Shown here: positions 1 through 7,827 of the stretch, piece by piece
Layout of the letters: each line of letters begins with the position of its first letter
Position numbering within the stretch: the first letter of the stretch is position 1
NCBI GenBank assembly: GCA_023381515.1
Contig: JAMCQI010000049.1
Location: 62,001 to 126,000 of the forward strand
Direction of reading: 5' to 3'
DNA length: 64,000 nt
DNA from: Chloroflexota bacterium
GTDB lineage: Bacteria; Chloroflexota; Anaerolineae; UBA4142
The notes under the pieces: model-generated
Seen by the model: only the letters and a program-made list of their open reading frames with translations
Told to the model about the DNA's origin: nothing
Database searches by the model: none
Position numbers and translations under genes: made by a program

Positions 1-2
1 AT

Positions 3-1370
3 ATTCGATTCCGCGCGCACGTGGTGTATACGAATACACCGCCGGCGGGCGCCTTCCGAGGCTACGGCGTGCCCCAAGGCTTTTTCCCGCTTGAAGTCCA
101 CATGGAAAAGATTGCCCGGGCACTCCGCCTCGATCCGCTCGAATTCCGACTGAAGAATGCGGTCAAGACGGGGGACGAACTTCCCACGTCGAAGGCGTGG
201 AGCGAAGGGCGCGAGCCGCATCCCGAGATCGTCGAGACTTGCGGTCTCACGGATTGCGTCGCACGCGGGGCGGCCGCGATCGGCTGGACGGGAAAATTCG
301 GAAATGCCGCGTGGCACGCCGTGCCGAGCCGTCCGCATCTGCGCCGGGGCATTGGCGCGGCATGTGTGATGCAGGGAACGGCAATCGCCTATCTCGACAT
401 GGGGGGCGCCTCCATCAAGATCAACGACGACGGATCTTTCAACTTGCTCGTCGGCGCGACGGACCTGGGAACCGGATCAGACACCGTGCTCGCCCAGCTA
501 GCCGCGGAAATCCTCGGCTGTCCGATGGACGATATTCTTGTCTATTCCAGCGACACCGATTTTACCCCGTTCGACAAGGGCGCCTATGCATCGAGCACGA
601 CCTATATCTCCGGCGGCGCCGTTGTCAAGGCAGCCCAGCAAGTGGCGGACCAGATCAAAGCGGTCGCGGCGAGGATGCTAAACGAACAGCAAGAGCAAGA
701 TCGGGCATCGCCAGTCGAGAATCGAGACCTCGCATTGCGAGACGGCAAGGTCATCGCTCCCGATGGCCGGTCTGTGACCCTGGAACAAGTGGCCCTCGAA
801 TCCTTGCACCATAAAGACCAGCATCAGATTATGGCGGTGGGCTCCTACGTTTCGCCGAAATCGCCGCCTCCTTTCGCCGCCCAGTTCGCGCAAGTGGTCG
901 TCGATACTGAAACCGGACAAATCGACGTCGAGAAGCTCATCATGGCCGTGGACAGCGGCATCATCGTGAACCCGGTCACCGCTTCCGGCCAGATCGAAGG
1001 TGGGATGACTCAGGCGCTCGGATATGCCGTGTGCGAGGAAATGCTGTATGATTCCTCCGGTGATTCGGTCATTCGCCGCCTGGGCGATTACAAGATTTTT
1101 GCCGCGGACGAAATGCCTGAACTCGAAACCATATTCGTCGAGACCTATGAACCTTCTCATCCTTTTGGCCTGAAGGCCGTCGCCGAGATTCCGATGGATG
1201 GGGTTGCGCCCGCCGTCGCCAATGCCGTGTACGACGCGATCGGCGTCTGGATGGACGAGATTCCAATGACGCCCGAGCGGGTGTGGAAAGGCATCCGGCA
1301 ATCGGATTCTGCCTCGATTTCAGAGGGCAAGTCGTACTATGCCACAAACGAGACTGAGGGTGCCTCATGA
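3..1370 (+). CDS. Molybdopterin-binding (catalytic) subunit of a xanthine dehydrogenase/CO-dehydrogenase-type hydroxylase, C-terminal part
   Basis: The reading frame is open from base 3, so the 5' part lies outside the window; the GTG at 21 is not the true start. The visible 456 residues are the C-terminal half of a molybdenum hydroxylase large subunit. Near the start is NTPPAGAFRGYG, the Moco-contacting motif of this family, and near the C-terminus KAVAEIPMDGVAPAVANA, where the Glu of AEIP matches the catalytic glutamate region (family knowledge). The XdhC-type protein (2713) and the FAD/2Fe-2S fusion (3564) downstream complete the enzyme set, although corA and a nucleotidyltransferase gene lie between. 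The substrate (xanthine, CO, aldehyde or N-heterocycle) cannot be read from this fragment. Confidence 0.93.
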   Translation: MRFRAHVVYTNTPPAGAFRGYGVPQGFFPLEVHMEKIARALRLDPLEFRLKNAVKTGDELPTSKAWSEGREPHPEIVETCGLTDCVARGAAAIGWTGKFGNAAWHAVPSRPHLRRGIGAACVMQGTAIAYLDMGGASIKINDDGSFNLLVGATDLGTGSDTVLAQLAAEILGCPMDDILVYSSDTDFTPFDKGAYASSTTYISGGAVVKAAQQVADQIKAVAARMLNEQQEQDRASPVENRDLALRDGKVIAPDGRSVTLEQVALESLHHKDQHQIMAVGSYVSPKSPPPFAAQFAQVVVDTETGQIDVEKLIMAVDSGIIVNPVTASGQIEGGMTQALGYAVCEEMLYDSSGDSVIRRLGDYKIFAADEMPELETIFVETYEPSHPFGLKAVAEIPMDGVAPAVANAVYDAIGVWMDEIPMTPERVWKGIRQSDSASISEGKSYYATNETEGAS

Positions 1371-1647
1371 TCTTGTAGAGGCCTTTTGTAAGCGTTACCA
1401 TATCGCCAAGCTAGCTCGGTTTGGCTCAGTCCTGCGCGACGATTTCCGACCGGATAGCGACGTGGACGTACTGGTGGAGTTTGAACCTGGTCACACGCCT
1501 GGGCTCTTTCAGCCTGCCCACATGGAAAGAGAACTTGAATCCATCCCTGGGGGTAGGAAAGTAGAGTTGCGTACCCGGCAGGATCTGAGCCCATATTTTC
1601 GAAAACGAGTGCTGTCGACGGCCGAGATGCAATATGAACGAGGCTGA
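1339..1647 (+). CDS. MNT-type minimal nucleotidyltransferase (MntA-like antitoxin family)
   Basis: A 102-residue protein. GSVLRDDFRPDSDVDVLV (about residues 29-46) is the complete GS-x10-DxD signature of minimal nucleotidyltransferases. In the known MntA/HEPN toxin-antitoxin family such proteins AMPylate and neutralise a HEPN (DUF86) RNase partner encoded immediately downstream. The gene overlaps the 3' end of the molybdenum subunit by 32 bp; a GTG at 1360 is an alternative start, but the ATG at 1339 gives the usual length ahead of the HDLVEAFCKRYHI helix. The expected HEPN gene is present only as a vestige (next entry), so this copy is probably an orphan. The fold is clear; the toxin-antitoxin role is inferred. 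Confidence 0.85.
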   Translation: MPQTRLRVPHDLVEAFCKRYHIAKLARFGSVLRDDFRPDSDVDVLVEFEPGHTPGLFQPAHMERELESIPGGRKVELRTRQDLSPYFRKRVLSTAEMQYERG

Positions 1648-1700
1648 TGCAAATCGCCTCCCCGAAGGATGCTCGCCCGGTCCAGCTTCTGTGTAGGCCC
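1634..1700 (+). pseudogene. Vestige of a HEPN (DUF86) toxin gene start
   Basis: An ATG at 1634 overlaps the stop region of the nucleotidyltransferase, as in intact MNT/HEPN pairs. It encodes MNEADANRL, then shifts frame: skipping two C residues gives RRML, matching the DUF86 N-terminal pattern M..DA.RLR.ML (from memory of the family). The uncorrected frame stops at 1696 after 20 codons and corA follows directly, so nearly the whole toxin is missing. The call rests on a short match and on position. Confidence 0.45.
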
Positions 1701-1715
1701 AGTCGTCCTATTATA

Positions 1716-2666
1716 ATGTCCATCAAACAAATCCACCTCGAGAACGGTGCAGCTAGCTTACTCGCCCCAGAAGCCGCGCTCCCCACTGCCGGGGGCGGCA
1801 TCGTCTGGCTTGACGTCGACGCGCCCACGGAAGAGGACCTCGCGTGGCTGGAACACACCTATCACTTTCATCCTCTCACCATTGAAGACATTCGCAATTT
1901 CAATCAACGCGCCAAGATCGAGTCCTTTGGCGATTATCTCTTCATCTCACTCACGACCGCCGTCCGGGTCAACGACGACCTCCAAGCACGCGAGTTGGAA
2001 GCCTTCTTGGGGCAGGATTACGTGATCACGGCCCATCGTGAGCCGGTTGCCGCGCTCCAAGAAGTCCACGCCCATTTTGAAAAGAATCACCAAGTGATCG
2101 CCCCGCGGCCGGATTTCCTGCTTTACACGATCGTCGACCATATGGTCGACCGGTTCTTTCCCTTGCTCGACGAGATGGAAGATGAGATTGACGCGCTCGA
2201 AGACCAGATCCTTGAGAACGCCACCCAAGCCACTTTGCATCATATCTTTACGCTGAAACAGCAACTCGTCTTTCTCCGCAAAATTACGGCTCCTATGCGC
2301 GATGTGATGAGTGCGCTTGCCGGAACACGCTACGAGCTCGTGGATGGACATACGGCACTCTATTTTCGCGACGTCTACGATCATCTCGTGCGCATCTACG
2401 ATCTGATCGAGACCTCGCGAGACCTGCTCGGCAACTCTCTCGATGCCTATCTCTCGACCGTCTCCAACCGCCTGAACGAAGTGATGAAGCGCCTCACGTT
2501 AATCGCCACCATCTTTATGCCCATTTCCTTCCTCACGGGCCTGGGCGGAATGAACTTTCAGCAAATGCCCTTTGATAATCCCATAGCCTTTGGGATTATC
2601 CTTCTCTTTCTGGTCCTGGTCCCGACCAGCATGCTCACGTGGTTCTGGCGCAGCAGGTGGGTCTGA
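1716..2666 (+). CDS. corA: CorA-family magnesium/divalent cation channel
   Basis: A 316-residue protein with the CorA plan: a long N-terminal cytoplasmic alpha/beta domain, an extended stalk helix (VMSALAGTRYELV through SLDAYLSTVSNRLNEVMKRLTLIATIFMP), then two C-terminal membrane helices. The first ends in GGMNF, the GMN selectivity motif, with Gly in place of the usual Tyr. The start is taken at MSIKQIHL; the frame is open upstream to 1647, but that segment covers the HEPN vestige. TATAAT at 1712-1717 overlaps this start codon and so cannot serve as its promoter in the usual geometry. CorA forms a pentamer in the inner membrane. It has no obvious link to the flanking hydroxylase genes. Confidence 0.93.
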   Translation: MSIKQIHLENGAASLLAPEAALPTAGGGIVWLDVDAPTEEDLAWLEHTYHFHPLTIEDIRNFNQRAKIESFGDYLFISLTTAVRVNDDLQARELEAFLGQDYVITAHREPVAALQEVHAHFEKNHQVIAPRPDFLLYTIVDHMVDRFFPLLDEMEDEIDALEDQILENATQATLHHIFTLKQQLVFLRKITAPMRDVMSALAGTRYELVDGHTALYFRDVYDHLVRIYDLIETSRDLLGNSLDAYLSTVSNRLNEVMKRLTLIATIFMPISFLTGLGGMNFQQMPFDNPIAFGIILLFLVLVPTSMLTWFWRSRWV

Positions 2667-2712
2667 AAGTAAACGGAGCCGGATATTGATATCCAAGACA
2701 GATTGGAGCTAG

Positions 2713-3486
2713 ATGGATCCTGTTTCGCAAGCTATCGTCGAGGTTCTGCAAAGCAATAAACCCGCCGTCTTGGCTACCGTCGTCAAGGTCCGCGGCGCGA
2801 GCCCGCGCAACCCCGGAGCCAAGATGGTCGTCTACCCGGACGGCTCGATCGTCGGGTCCGTCGGCGGGGGCGAAATGGAAATGCGCGTGATTTCAGCCGC
2901 CCAGGAGGTGCTGCGAGATGGGCAAACACGCTATCTCGATATGAACCTCTCGAATGACCAGCGCGGCGACCCGCTGATCTGCGGCGGGGAAATGGAGATT
3001 TTTGTCGAGCCCCTCCTGACAGCCCTCACCCTCGTCATTGTCGGCGCCGGTCATATCGGCGCGGCCGCGTCGGAGCTCGGCAAGTTTCTCGGCTTTCGAA
3101 CCGTCGTCCTCGACGATCGGCCCGACTTTGTCACCTCCGATCGCCTCCCATACGCAGACGAAAGGCGCGGTGGCGATTTCGTGGAGCAGATTCGCCAGCT
3201 CGACATCACTCCCCAAACCTATGTGGTGATCGTCACCCGCGCCCACACGCTCGACGCCCCTGTCCTGCGCGCGCTCGTGAACAGACCCGCCGCGTACATC
3301 GGAATGCTAGGAAGCAAGCGCCGCGTCCTGACTGTCCTCGACATGCTCAAAAAGGAAGGAGTGAGCGAAGAGGCCTTGGCCCGCGTGCACGCTCCAATCG
3401 GCCTGGAGATTCACGCCGAAACCCCTCAAGAGATCGCGGTCAGCATCATGGGAGAGATCATCGCTGCCCGGAGGCAAGGCAAGTAG
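2713..3486 (+). CDS. XdhC/CoxI-family molybdenum-enzyme maturation factor
   Basis: A 257-residue protein with both halves of the family. The N-terminal XdhC/CoxI domain contains VRGASPRNPGAKMVV and VGGGEMEMRV. The C-terminal Rossmann-like domain contains IVGAGHIGAAASELG (about residue 109) and YIGMLGSKRRV near the end. XdhC proteins bind sulfurated molybdenum cofactor and deliver it to xanthine-dehydrogenase-like enzymes. The start ATG follows a GGAG at 2705. Its place between the catalytic subunit and the FAD/2Fe-2S subunit fits dedicated maturation of this enzyme. Confidence 0.92.
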   Translation: MDPVSQAIVEVLQSNKPAVLATVVKVRGASPRNPGAKMVVYPDGSIVGSVGGGEMEMRVISAAQEVLRDGQTRYLDMNLSNDQRGDPLICGGEMEIFVEPLLTALTLVIVGAGHIGAAASELGKFLGFRTVVLDDRPDFVTSDRLPYADERRGGDFVEQIRQLDITPQTYVVIVTRAHTLDAPVLRALVNRPAAYIGMLGSKRRVLTVLDMLKKEGVSEEALARVHAPIGLEIHAETPQEIAVSIMGEIIAARRQGK

Positions 3487-3563
3487 GGCTTGATCCCGAT
3501 AGATGATCCAGAACCTTTGGGCCAGCGGTCGGACAAACCTTGGAAAGCATATAAGAAGGATGC

Positions 3564-4979
3564 ATGTGGGAAACGTACTTCCAGCCGGCATCGGTTGAAC
3601 AAGCTTTGGATTTGTTGGCGAGATATGGTGAAGCCGGGCGTGTGATCAATGGGGGGACGGACCTGCTCGTCGAAATCGAGCGTAAGGTACGAACGCCGGC
3701 CGCCATCATCGATGTGAGCCGGATCCGGCGCCTTGACGCCATACGCCTGGAAGGCGGCACTTTTCACCTCGGCCCGAGCGTCACGCATAATCAAGCGGCG
3801 GGATCGCGCGAGTTGATCGAGCGCGCCTATCCTCTGGCGCGCGCCTGTTGGGAAGTGGGGGCTCCCCAGATTCGAAATCGCGGCACGATTGCCGGCAATC
3901 TCGTCACAGCCTCACCTGCGAATGACACGATATCTCCGCTCTGGGCCATGAAGGGGAAGGTCACTTTGAAGAGTGCGGCCCGCGGCGAACGCACAATACT
4001 CTTGAGTGATTTCATGCGCGGTGTACGCAAGACGGCGCTCGCGTCGGATGAGATGCTCACAGACGTCTCATTCCCCGCCCTCCAAGAAAACGAGCGCGGC
4101 ACCTTTATCAAGCTGGGGCTCCGGCAAGCCCAGGCGATCTCGGTCGTGAACGTCGCCGCCGTGCTCCGGTTTGACTCCAAGCCCTCCAGGAATTCGAGAA
4201 TACAGGCCGCGTGTATAACTCTCGGGTCGGTCGCTCCGACGATCGTCGCGGCCGTAGAGGCAGAAGAATTCCTTTTCGGCAAGGGATTGGACGAATCCAC
4301 TTGCGCCGAGGCAGCTCGGCTGGCGGTGCGGGCGGCACAGCCCATCGACGATATTCGAGGAACGGCAGCTTATCGCCGCGAGATGGTCCGCGTCCTGGTC
4401 GTTCGCGCGCTCTCGCAGATCCGCGACGGAACCGAGCGGACGAGCTTGCCGGAGGCTCCCGTCATGCTGTGGGGTCAGTCGAACGGCCGGTTCCCTGCCC
4501 TGGACACGAGCGCGGAATTCTTCGACTCGGATCCGATCGAGACGACCGTAAATGGCAGGTCGTACCAAGTACGCGGCGCGAATGACAAGTCACTCTTGCG
4601 CTTGCTGCGAGAGGACCTCGCCCTGATTGGAACGAAAGAAGGTTGCGCCGAAGGCGAGTGTGGCGCTTGCACTGTGTTTCTCGACGGGATTGCCGTTATG
4701 AGCTGCCTGGTCCCAGCCCCTCGTGCTCACCGGGCCAGAATCACCACGGTCGAGAGCCTGAGTGAAGAGGGCTTGCATCCTGTTCAGAAAGCGTTTGTGC
4801 AAGCCGGGGCAGTTCAGTGCGGGTACTGCACTCCCGGATTCGTGATGAGCGCTGCCAAACTCCTCGAGGAGGTCCCTCACCCTTCCCGCGGACACATTCA
4901 GCAGGCACTCACGGGCAACCTTTGCCGGTGTACGGGGTATTACAAGATTGTAGAGGCTATTGAGAGTGCGGCGCGATGA
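3564..4979 (+). CDS. Fused FAD-binding and 2Fe-2S subunit of a molybdenum hydroxylase, in FAD-then-FeS order
   Basis: A 471-residue protein. Residues about 1-285 form a CutM/CoxM-type FAD domain, with VINGGTDLL and RNRGTIAGNLVTASPAND as flavin-binding motifs. Residues about 320-471 form a complete CutS/CoxS-type iron-sulfur domain: a plant-type cluster motif GCAEGECGACTVFLDG with a further Cys (near residue 360), and a second cluster motif CGYC followed by LCRCTGYYKIV. In classical XDH small subunits the 2Fe-2S domain is N-terminal, so this is the reverse order, joined by a linker of about 30 residues. RBS AGAAGGA sits 3 nt before the ATG. It passes electrons from the Mo site via two clusters to FAD. 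Confidence 0.92.
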   Translation: MWETYFQPASVEQALDLLARYGEAGRVINGGTDLLVEIERKVRTPAAIIDVSRIRRLDAIRLEGGTFHLGPSVTHNQAAGSRELIERAYPLARACWEVGAPQIRNRGTIAGNLVTASPANDTISPLWAMKGKVTLKSAARGERTILLSDFMRGVRKTALASDEMLTDVSFPALQENERGTFIKLGLRQAQAISVVNVAAVLRFDSKPSRNSRIQAACITLGSVAPTIVAAVEAEEFLFGKGLDESTCAEAARLAVRAAQPIDDIRGTAAYRREMVRVLVVRALSQIRDGTERTSLPEAPVMLWGQSNGRFPALDTSAEFFDSDPIETTVNGRSYQVRGANDKSLLRLLREDLALIGTKEGCAEGECGACTVFLDGIAVMSCLVPAPRAHRARITTVESLSEEGLHPVQKAFVQAGAVQCGYCTPGFVMSAAKLLEEVPHPSRGHIQQALTGNLCRCTGYYKIVEAIESAAR

Positions 4980-5177
4980 CAGTAGGCGATGTACGTCCGA
5001 ATGAACGGTTCTTGAAAGGAGGGATAAAACGGCAAATCCGGTTGTGGACCATTGCCGCGTCCATTCTTTGCCGCGCCTGCTTTGATTCTAGGCCGACAAC
5101 CCAGGTTCTTACTCGTTGAACTCGGATCGAGGTACGTCAGGCAGTCAAAAACAATCCCGTGCTACCGAGGAGGACTC

Positions 5178-5648
5178 GTGCAGACTTATCTCAAGCCGTA
5201 CATCGTTCGCGCAGGTGTTCTAGCAGGAGTCGTCGTCGCCGTGGTCTCGCTCATCAGCGTCATCCCGGTGATTGGCCCCTTGATCGCTTGTGTCGCCGCT
5301 CCATTGGTCGCTATTGTCGGATTGGTCGCCAATGTAGGCGCGGGCGTGCTGGCGGTGATGTGGGGGAGGCAACAAGGGACCACCGAAACAACTCAGCAAG
5401 CCTTGATGGATGGCGCGGTCGCAGGCGCTATTGCGGGCTTGATTGCCGGTGCGGTCGGTTGGATCACCGCGGTTTTACGGAGCCTTTTGGACCTGGTCGG
5501 CTCCTCCGGTGATGTCGCCAGCATCGCCCTTGCCTGTGTCGGCGGGCTCGTCGCCATTGTCGTCGCCATCATCGTCGCCGCCATTCTCGCCGCTATCGGA
5601 GGCGTCGTCTACGCTGCACTCACACAACCGAAACAACCCGCTGCATAA
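5178..5648 (+). CDS. Small polytopic membrane protein of unknown function (tandem paralogue 1)
   Basis: A 156-residue, very hydrophobic protein with about four membrane segments rich in Ala, Val and Ile. I use the GTG at 5178 because GAGGAGGA ends 3 nt upstream; the longer frame from 5052 has no ribosome site. The central motif WGRQQG...ALMDGAVAGAIAGLIAGAVGW matches the next protein's WGTRTG...AAVDGAAAAALAELVSRLVGF, so the two are a tandem duplication. The genes overlap by one base (TAATG). I do not recognise the family. Confidence 0.75.
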   Translation: MQTYLKPYIVRAGVLAGVVVAVVSLISVIPVIGPLIACVAAPLVAIVGLVANVGAGVLAVMWGRQQGTTETTQQALMDGAVAGAIAGLIAGAVGWITAVLRSLLDLVGSSGDVASIALACVGGLVAIVVAIIVAAILAAIGGVVYAALTQPKQPAA

Positions 5649-6175
5649 TGTCCGCGAAATCTGGTCGCATGCCCGCGCTCGCGACCAGATTTCTCTCCTT
5701 CATTAATTACATGCTTAAATCTAACGTAATTGTCGCCACCGCGGTGGGCCTGGTCCTCGGCATCTTGGCAGAACTGTTTTTTGCGTTCCTGGATCGCGTT
5801 CCAGTTTTGGGCTGCCTAGCCACGCCGGTAGCCCTTGTGTTCGGTCTGGCCCTGCCCTTTTTCATCGGCGCGATGGCGGCCGCCTGGGGGACGCGCACAG
5901 GGTTGCTGGCCGCACCTTCAGCCGCGGTCGACGGCGCGGCGGCCGCCGCGCTGGCCGAGCTCGTCAGCCGGCTCGTCGGATTTTGTGCCAGCCTCACCCT
6001 CGCGCGTTCATTTTTCTTCGGACCGCGTTTCCTGCTTCCAAGCGTTGGACCGGCTGCGCGCGCACTTTTTTCCGGCATCTGGTCCATCGGATGGCTGATC
6101 GTCTCGCTGGCAGTCGCCGCGCTGTTGGGCGCGCTGGGCGGGTTTCTATATCGTAGTTCGCGCCCAGCGGCCTGA
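5648..6175 (+). CDS. Small polytopic membrane protein of unknown function (tandem paralogue 2)
   Basis: A 175-residue membrane protein with about four hydrophobic segments, paralogous to the upstream gene across the WG-x-R/Q-x-G ... DGA...A..A.L motif region. Its start overlaps the upstream stop (TAATG), suggesting translational coupling; an internal ATG at 5711 (MLKSNVIVATAVG) would give a protein closer in length to paralogue 1. It probably works with paralogue 1 and perhaps with the soluble protein at 6203. Function unknown. Confidence 0.7.
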   Translation: MSAKSGRMPALATRFLSFINYMLKSNVIVATAVGLVLGILAELFFAFLDRVPVLGCLATPVALVFGLALPFFIGAMAAAWGTRTGLLAAPSAAVDGAAAAALAELVSRLVGFCASLTLARSFFFGPRFLLPSVGPAARALFSGIWSIGWLIVSLAVAALLGALGGFLYRSSRPAA

Positions 6176-6202
6176 AGGTTAATCTATCCCAGGAGACCGC
6201 GC

Positions 6203-7039
6203 ATGGAAATCAACCTCGGGGACGAGGAGATTATCAATCTGCAAACCCCTTTTACGACGGAGCAACTCGAAGATAAAGTGCTCGCCAAGCGCATGGACGC
6301 GTTTGGGCAAATGGCTAAATTCATCCAGCGACCCAAACTTGAAGATATTGAAATCACAGCCCGCCAAAAGCGCTTGGAACCGTTCTGGTATGCCGTCGCA
6401 TCGGCACGCTACGCCTACGAGCGTCGCCATTCCTATGAGGTCAATGTCGCCCCCGAGGTTCAGTCTGTCACCGTATATGGAAACGCGCATCCTGTGCCGG
6501 CAGCGCGTGCCCGTGCCTTTTCACTCGAAGGTGTCGAGTCTTGCCTGGAGGAATTTCGCCAGGAGCTCACCCTCGATGCCATACGGGGCAACGACGTCAA
6601 AATGGACAAGTATTTGAGCTTTCCTCAGGCGATCGTCCCCGACGCGACGACCCTCGGCCAGAACGGCACACTCGTCATTGCCCCGGAGGTGCGCAGCTCT
6701 TTTGTCGTCCGCAAGCTCATCGCCTCGCTGATGAAGACCTTCCAAGCGGACCGCATCCTGGAAGAAAAGATCAACGTCGAAAAAGTAGCGCTCTGTTACA
6801 GGCCGGTCTTTGCAGTCGAGTATCTGTGGAAAGCTAAAGACAAGCGGCAAGTGCTGGAGTTCGATGGGCTGACCGGCGATGCCAAAGCCGAGAGCGGCGA
6901 GATCAAGAAGCATGTGGTGCGGGTGCTGGAGAACGATGCCCTTTTCGATATTGGCGCCGACGTGGTCGGCACCTTTTTCCCTGGCGTCAACGTTGCCGTC
7001 AAGGTCGGCCGCTTTGCTGCGCGCAAGGCGATCAAGTAG
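6203..7039 (+). CDS. Uncharacterised soluble protein
   Basis: A 278-residue protein with no signal peptide or clear membrane helix; RBS AGGAGA lies ahead of the ATG. Visible elements are an acidic N-terminus (MEINLGDEEI), a central FWYAVASARYAYERRHSYEV segment followed by beta-rich sequence (QSVTVYGNAHPV), a FAVEYLWKAKDKRQVLEFDGLTG stretch, and a C-terminal hydrophobic, glycine-containing helix FPGVNVAVKVGRFAARKAIK that could associate with a membrane. The two membrane proteins upstream and xseB downstream lie on the same strand at short spacing. I do not recognise a family. Confidence 0.7.
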   Translation: MEINLGDEEIINLQTPFTTEQLEDKVLAKRMDAFGQMAKFIQRPKLEDIEITARQKRLEPFWYAVASARYAYERRHSYEVNVAPEVQSVTVYGNAHPVPAARARAFSLEGVESCLEEFRQELTLDAIRGNDVKMDKYLSFPQAIVPDATTLGQNGTLVIAPEVRSSFVVRKLIASLMKTFQADRILEEKINVEKVALCYRPVFAVEYLWKAKDKRQVLEFDGLTGDAKAESGEIKKHVVRVLENDALFDIGADVVGTFFPGVNVAVKVGRFAARKAIK

Positions 7040-7066
7040 ACGGCAGAAGGAAACAGGATAGCTTTC

Positions 7067-7303
7067 ATGGCCAAAACCAAAGAGCCCTCTTTCGAACAAC
7101 TCTTTTCGGAACTGGAACAAACCGTGTCTAAACTCGAGGCCGGAGATTTGTCGCTCGACGAATCCCTGGTCCTTTTCCAGCGCGGGATGGAACTGGCGAA
7201 GAAATGCACCGAAATGCTGGAGCGCGCCGAACTGCGCGTCAAGGAGCTTGCACCTCACGGGGATAGTGGGCTCACCATGACCGATCTCGAAATTGAAGAG
7301 TAG
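7067..7303 (+). CDS. xseB: Exodeoxyribonuclease VII small subunit
   Basis: A 78-residue protein with the XseB signature FEQLFSELEQTVSKLEAGDLSLDESLVLFQRGMELAKKC, split here as FEQLFSELEQTV, LEAGDLSLDESL and FQRGMELAKKC, followed by a short acidic tail. It forms the helical sleeve of XseA in exonuclease VII, which degrades single-stranded DNA. No xseA is visible in the window; in most genomes xseA and xseB are adjacent, so the partner must be elsewhere. Size and motifs are typical. Confidence 0.93.
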   Translation: MAKTKEPSFEQLFSELEQTVSKLEAGDLSLDESLVLFQRGMELAKKCTEMLERAELRVKELAPHGDSGLTMTDLEIEE

Positions 7304-7335
7304 TTGCCCCACTTAACTACCACGGGGGAAATTCG

Positions 7336-7776
7336 TTGAGCGAGTTTTTGGCCAATCGTGTCGCCCAGGCCACGTTTTTCGCCTGGGTGCTAGCCCAAGT
7401 TCTCAAAGTCTTGATCGAGCTCGTCTGGAAACGTCACTTGAACCTGCGTCTCCTGACCAGCGCAGGCGGCATGCCCTCTTCGCACTCTGCTGCGGTCTGC
7501 GCACTTGCCACCGCGATTGCCATCCATGATGGCGTCTCGTCCAGTCTTTTTGCTTTTTCAGTGGTTTTCGCGATGATCGTCATGTACGACGCAGCCGGTG
7601 TTCGCCGCGCGGCGAGTATCCAGGCTCGGATTCTCAATCAGATCATTGACGAGCTTTTCCAGGGTCACCCGATCAGCGAGACTCACTTGCGCGAACTGCT
7701 CGGACACACGCCGATCGAGGTCGTAGCAGGAGCTGCCTTGGGCATTGTGGGTGCATGGTGGTGGCTGAGGGCCTGA
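7336..7776 (+). CDS. Divergent PAP2 family membrane protein (YuiD/DUF212-like)
   Basis: A 146-residue protein starting at TTG 7336, supported by GGGGGAA 6-12 nt upstream. It contains GGMPSSHSAAVCALATAIAI, with the SSHS motif of the divergent PAP2 family, then VMYDAAGVRRAASIQARILN and a C-terminal HTPIEVVAGAALGIVGA membrane segment. The family is related to PAP2 phosphatases but lacks the full canonical active site; the substrate is unknown, possibly an isoprenoid or lipid phosphate. It is close to xseB on the same strand. Confidence 0.88.
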   Translation: MSEFLANRVAQATFFAWVLAQVLKVLIELVWKRHLNLRLLTSAGGMPSSHSAAVCALATAIAIHDGVSSSLFAFSVVFAMIVMYDAAGVRRAASIQARILNQIIDELFQGHPISETHLRELLGHTPIEVVAGAALGIVGAWWWLRA

Positions 7777-7827
7777 CCCGGTGCCCTTGTCCGCCTGCGC
7801 AGCTTTGAATAGACCAGGAGTGACACC

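Noticed and set aside
1712..1717. TATAAT immediately before the corA start
   Set aside because: It overlaps the chosen start codon, so transcription would begin inside the gene; no -35 partner was found.
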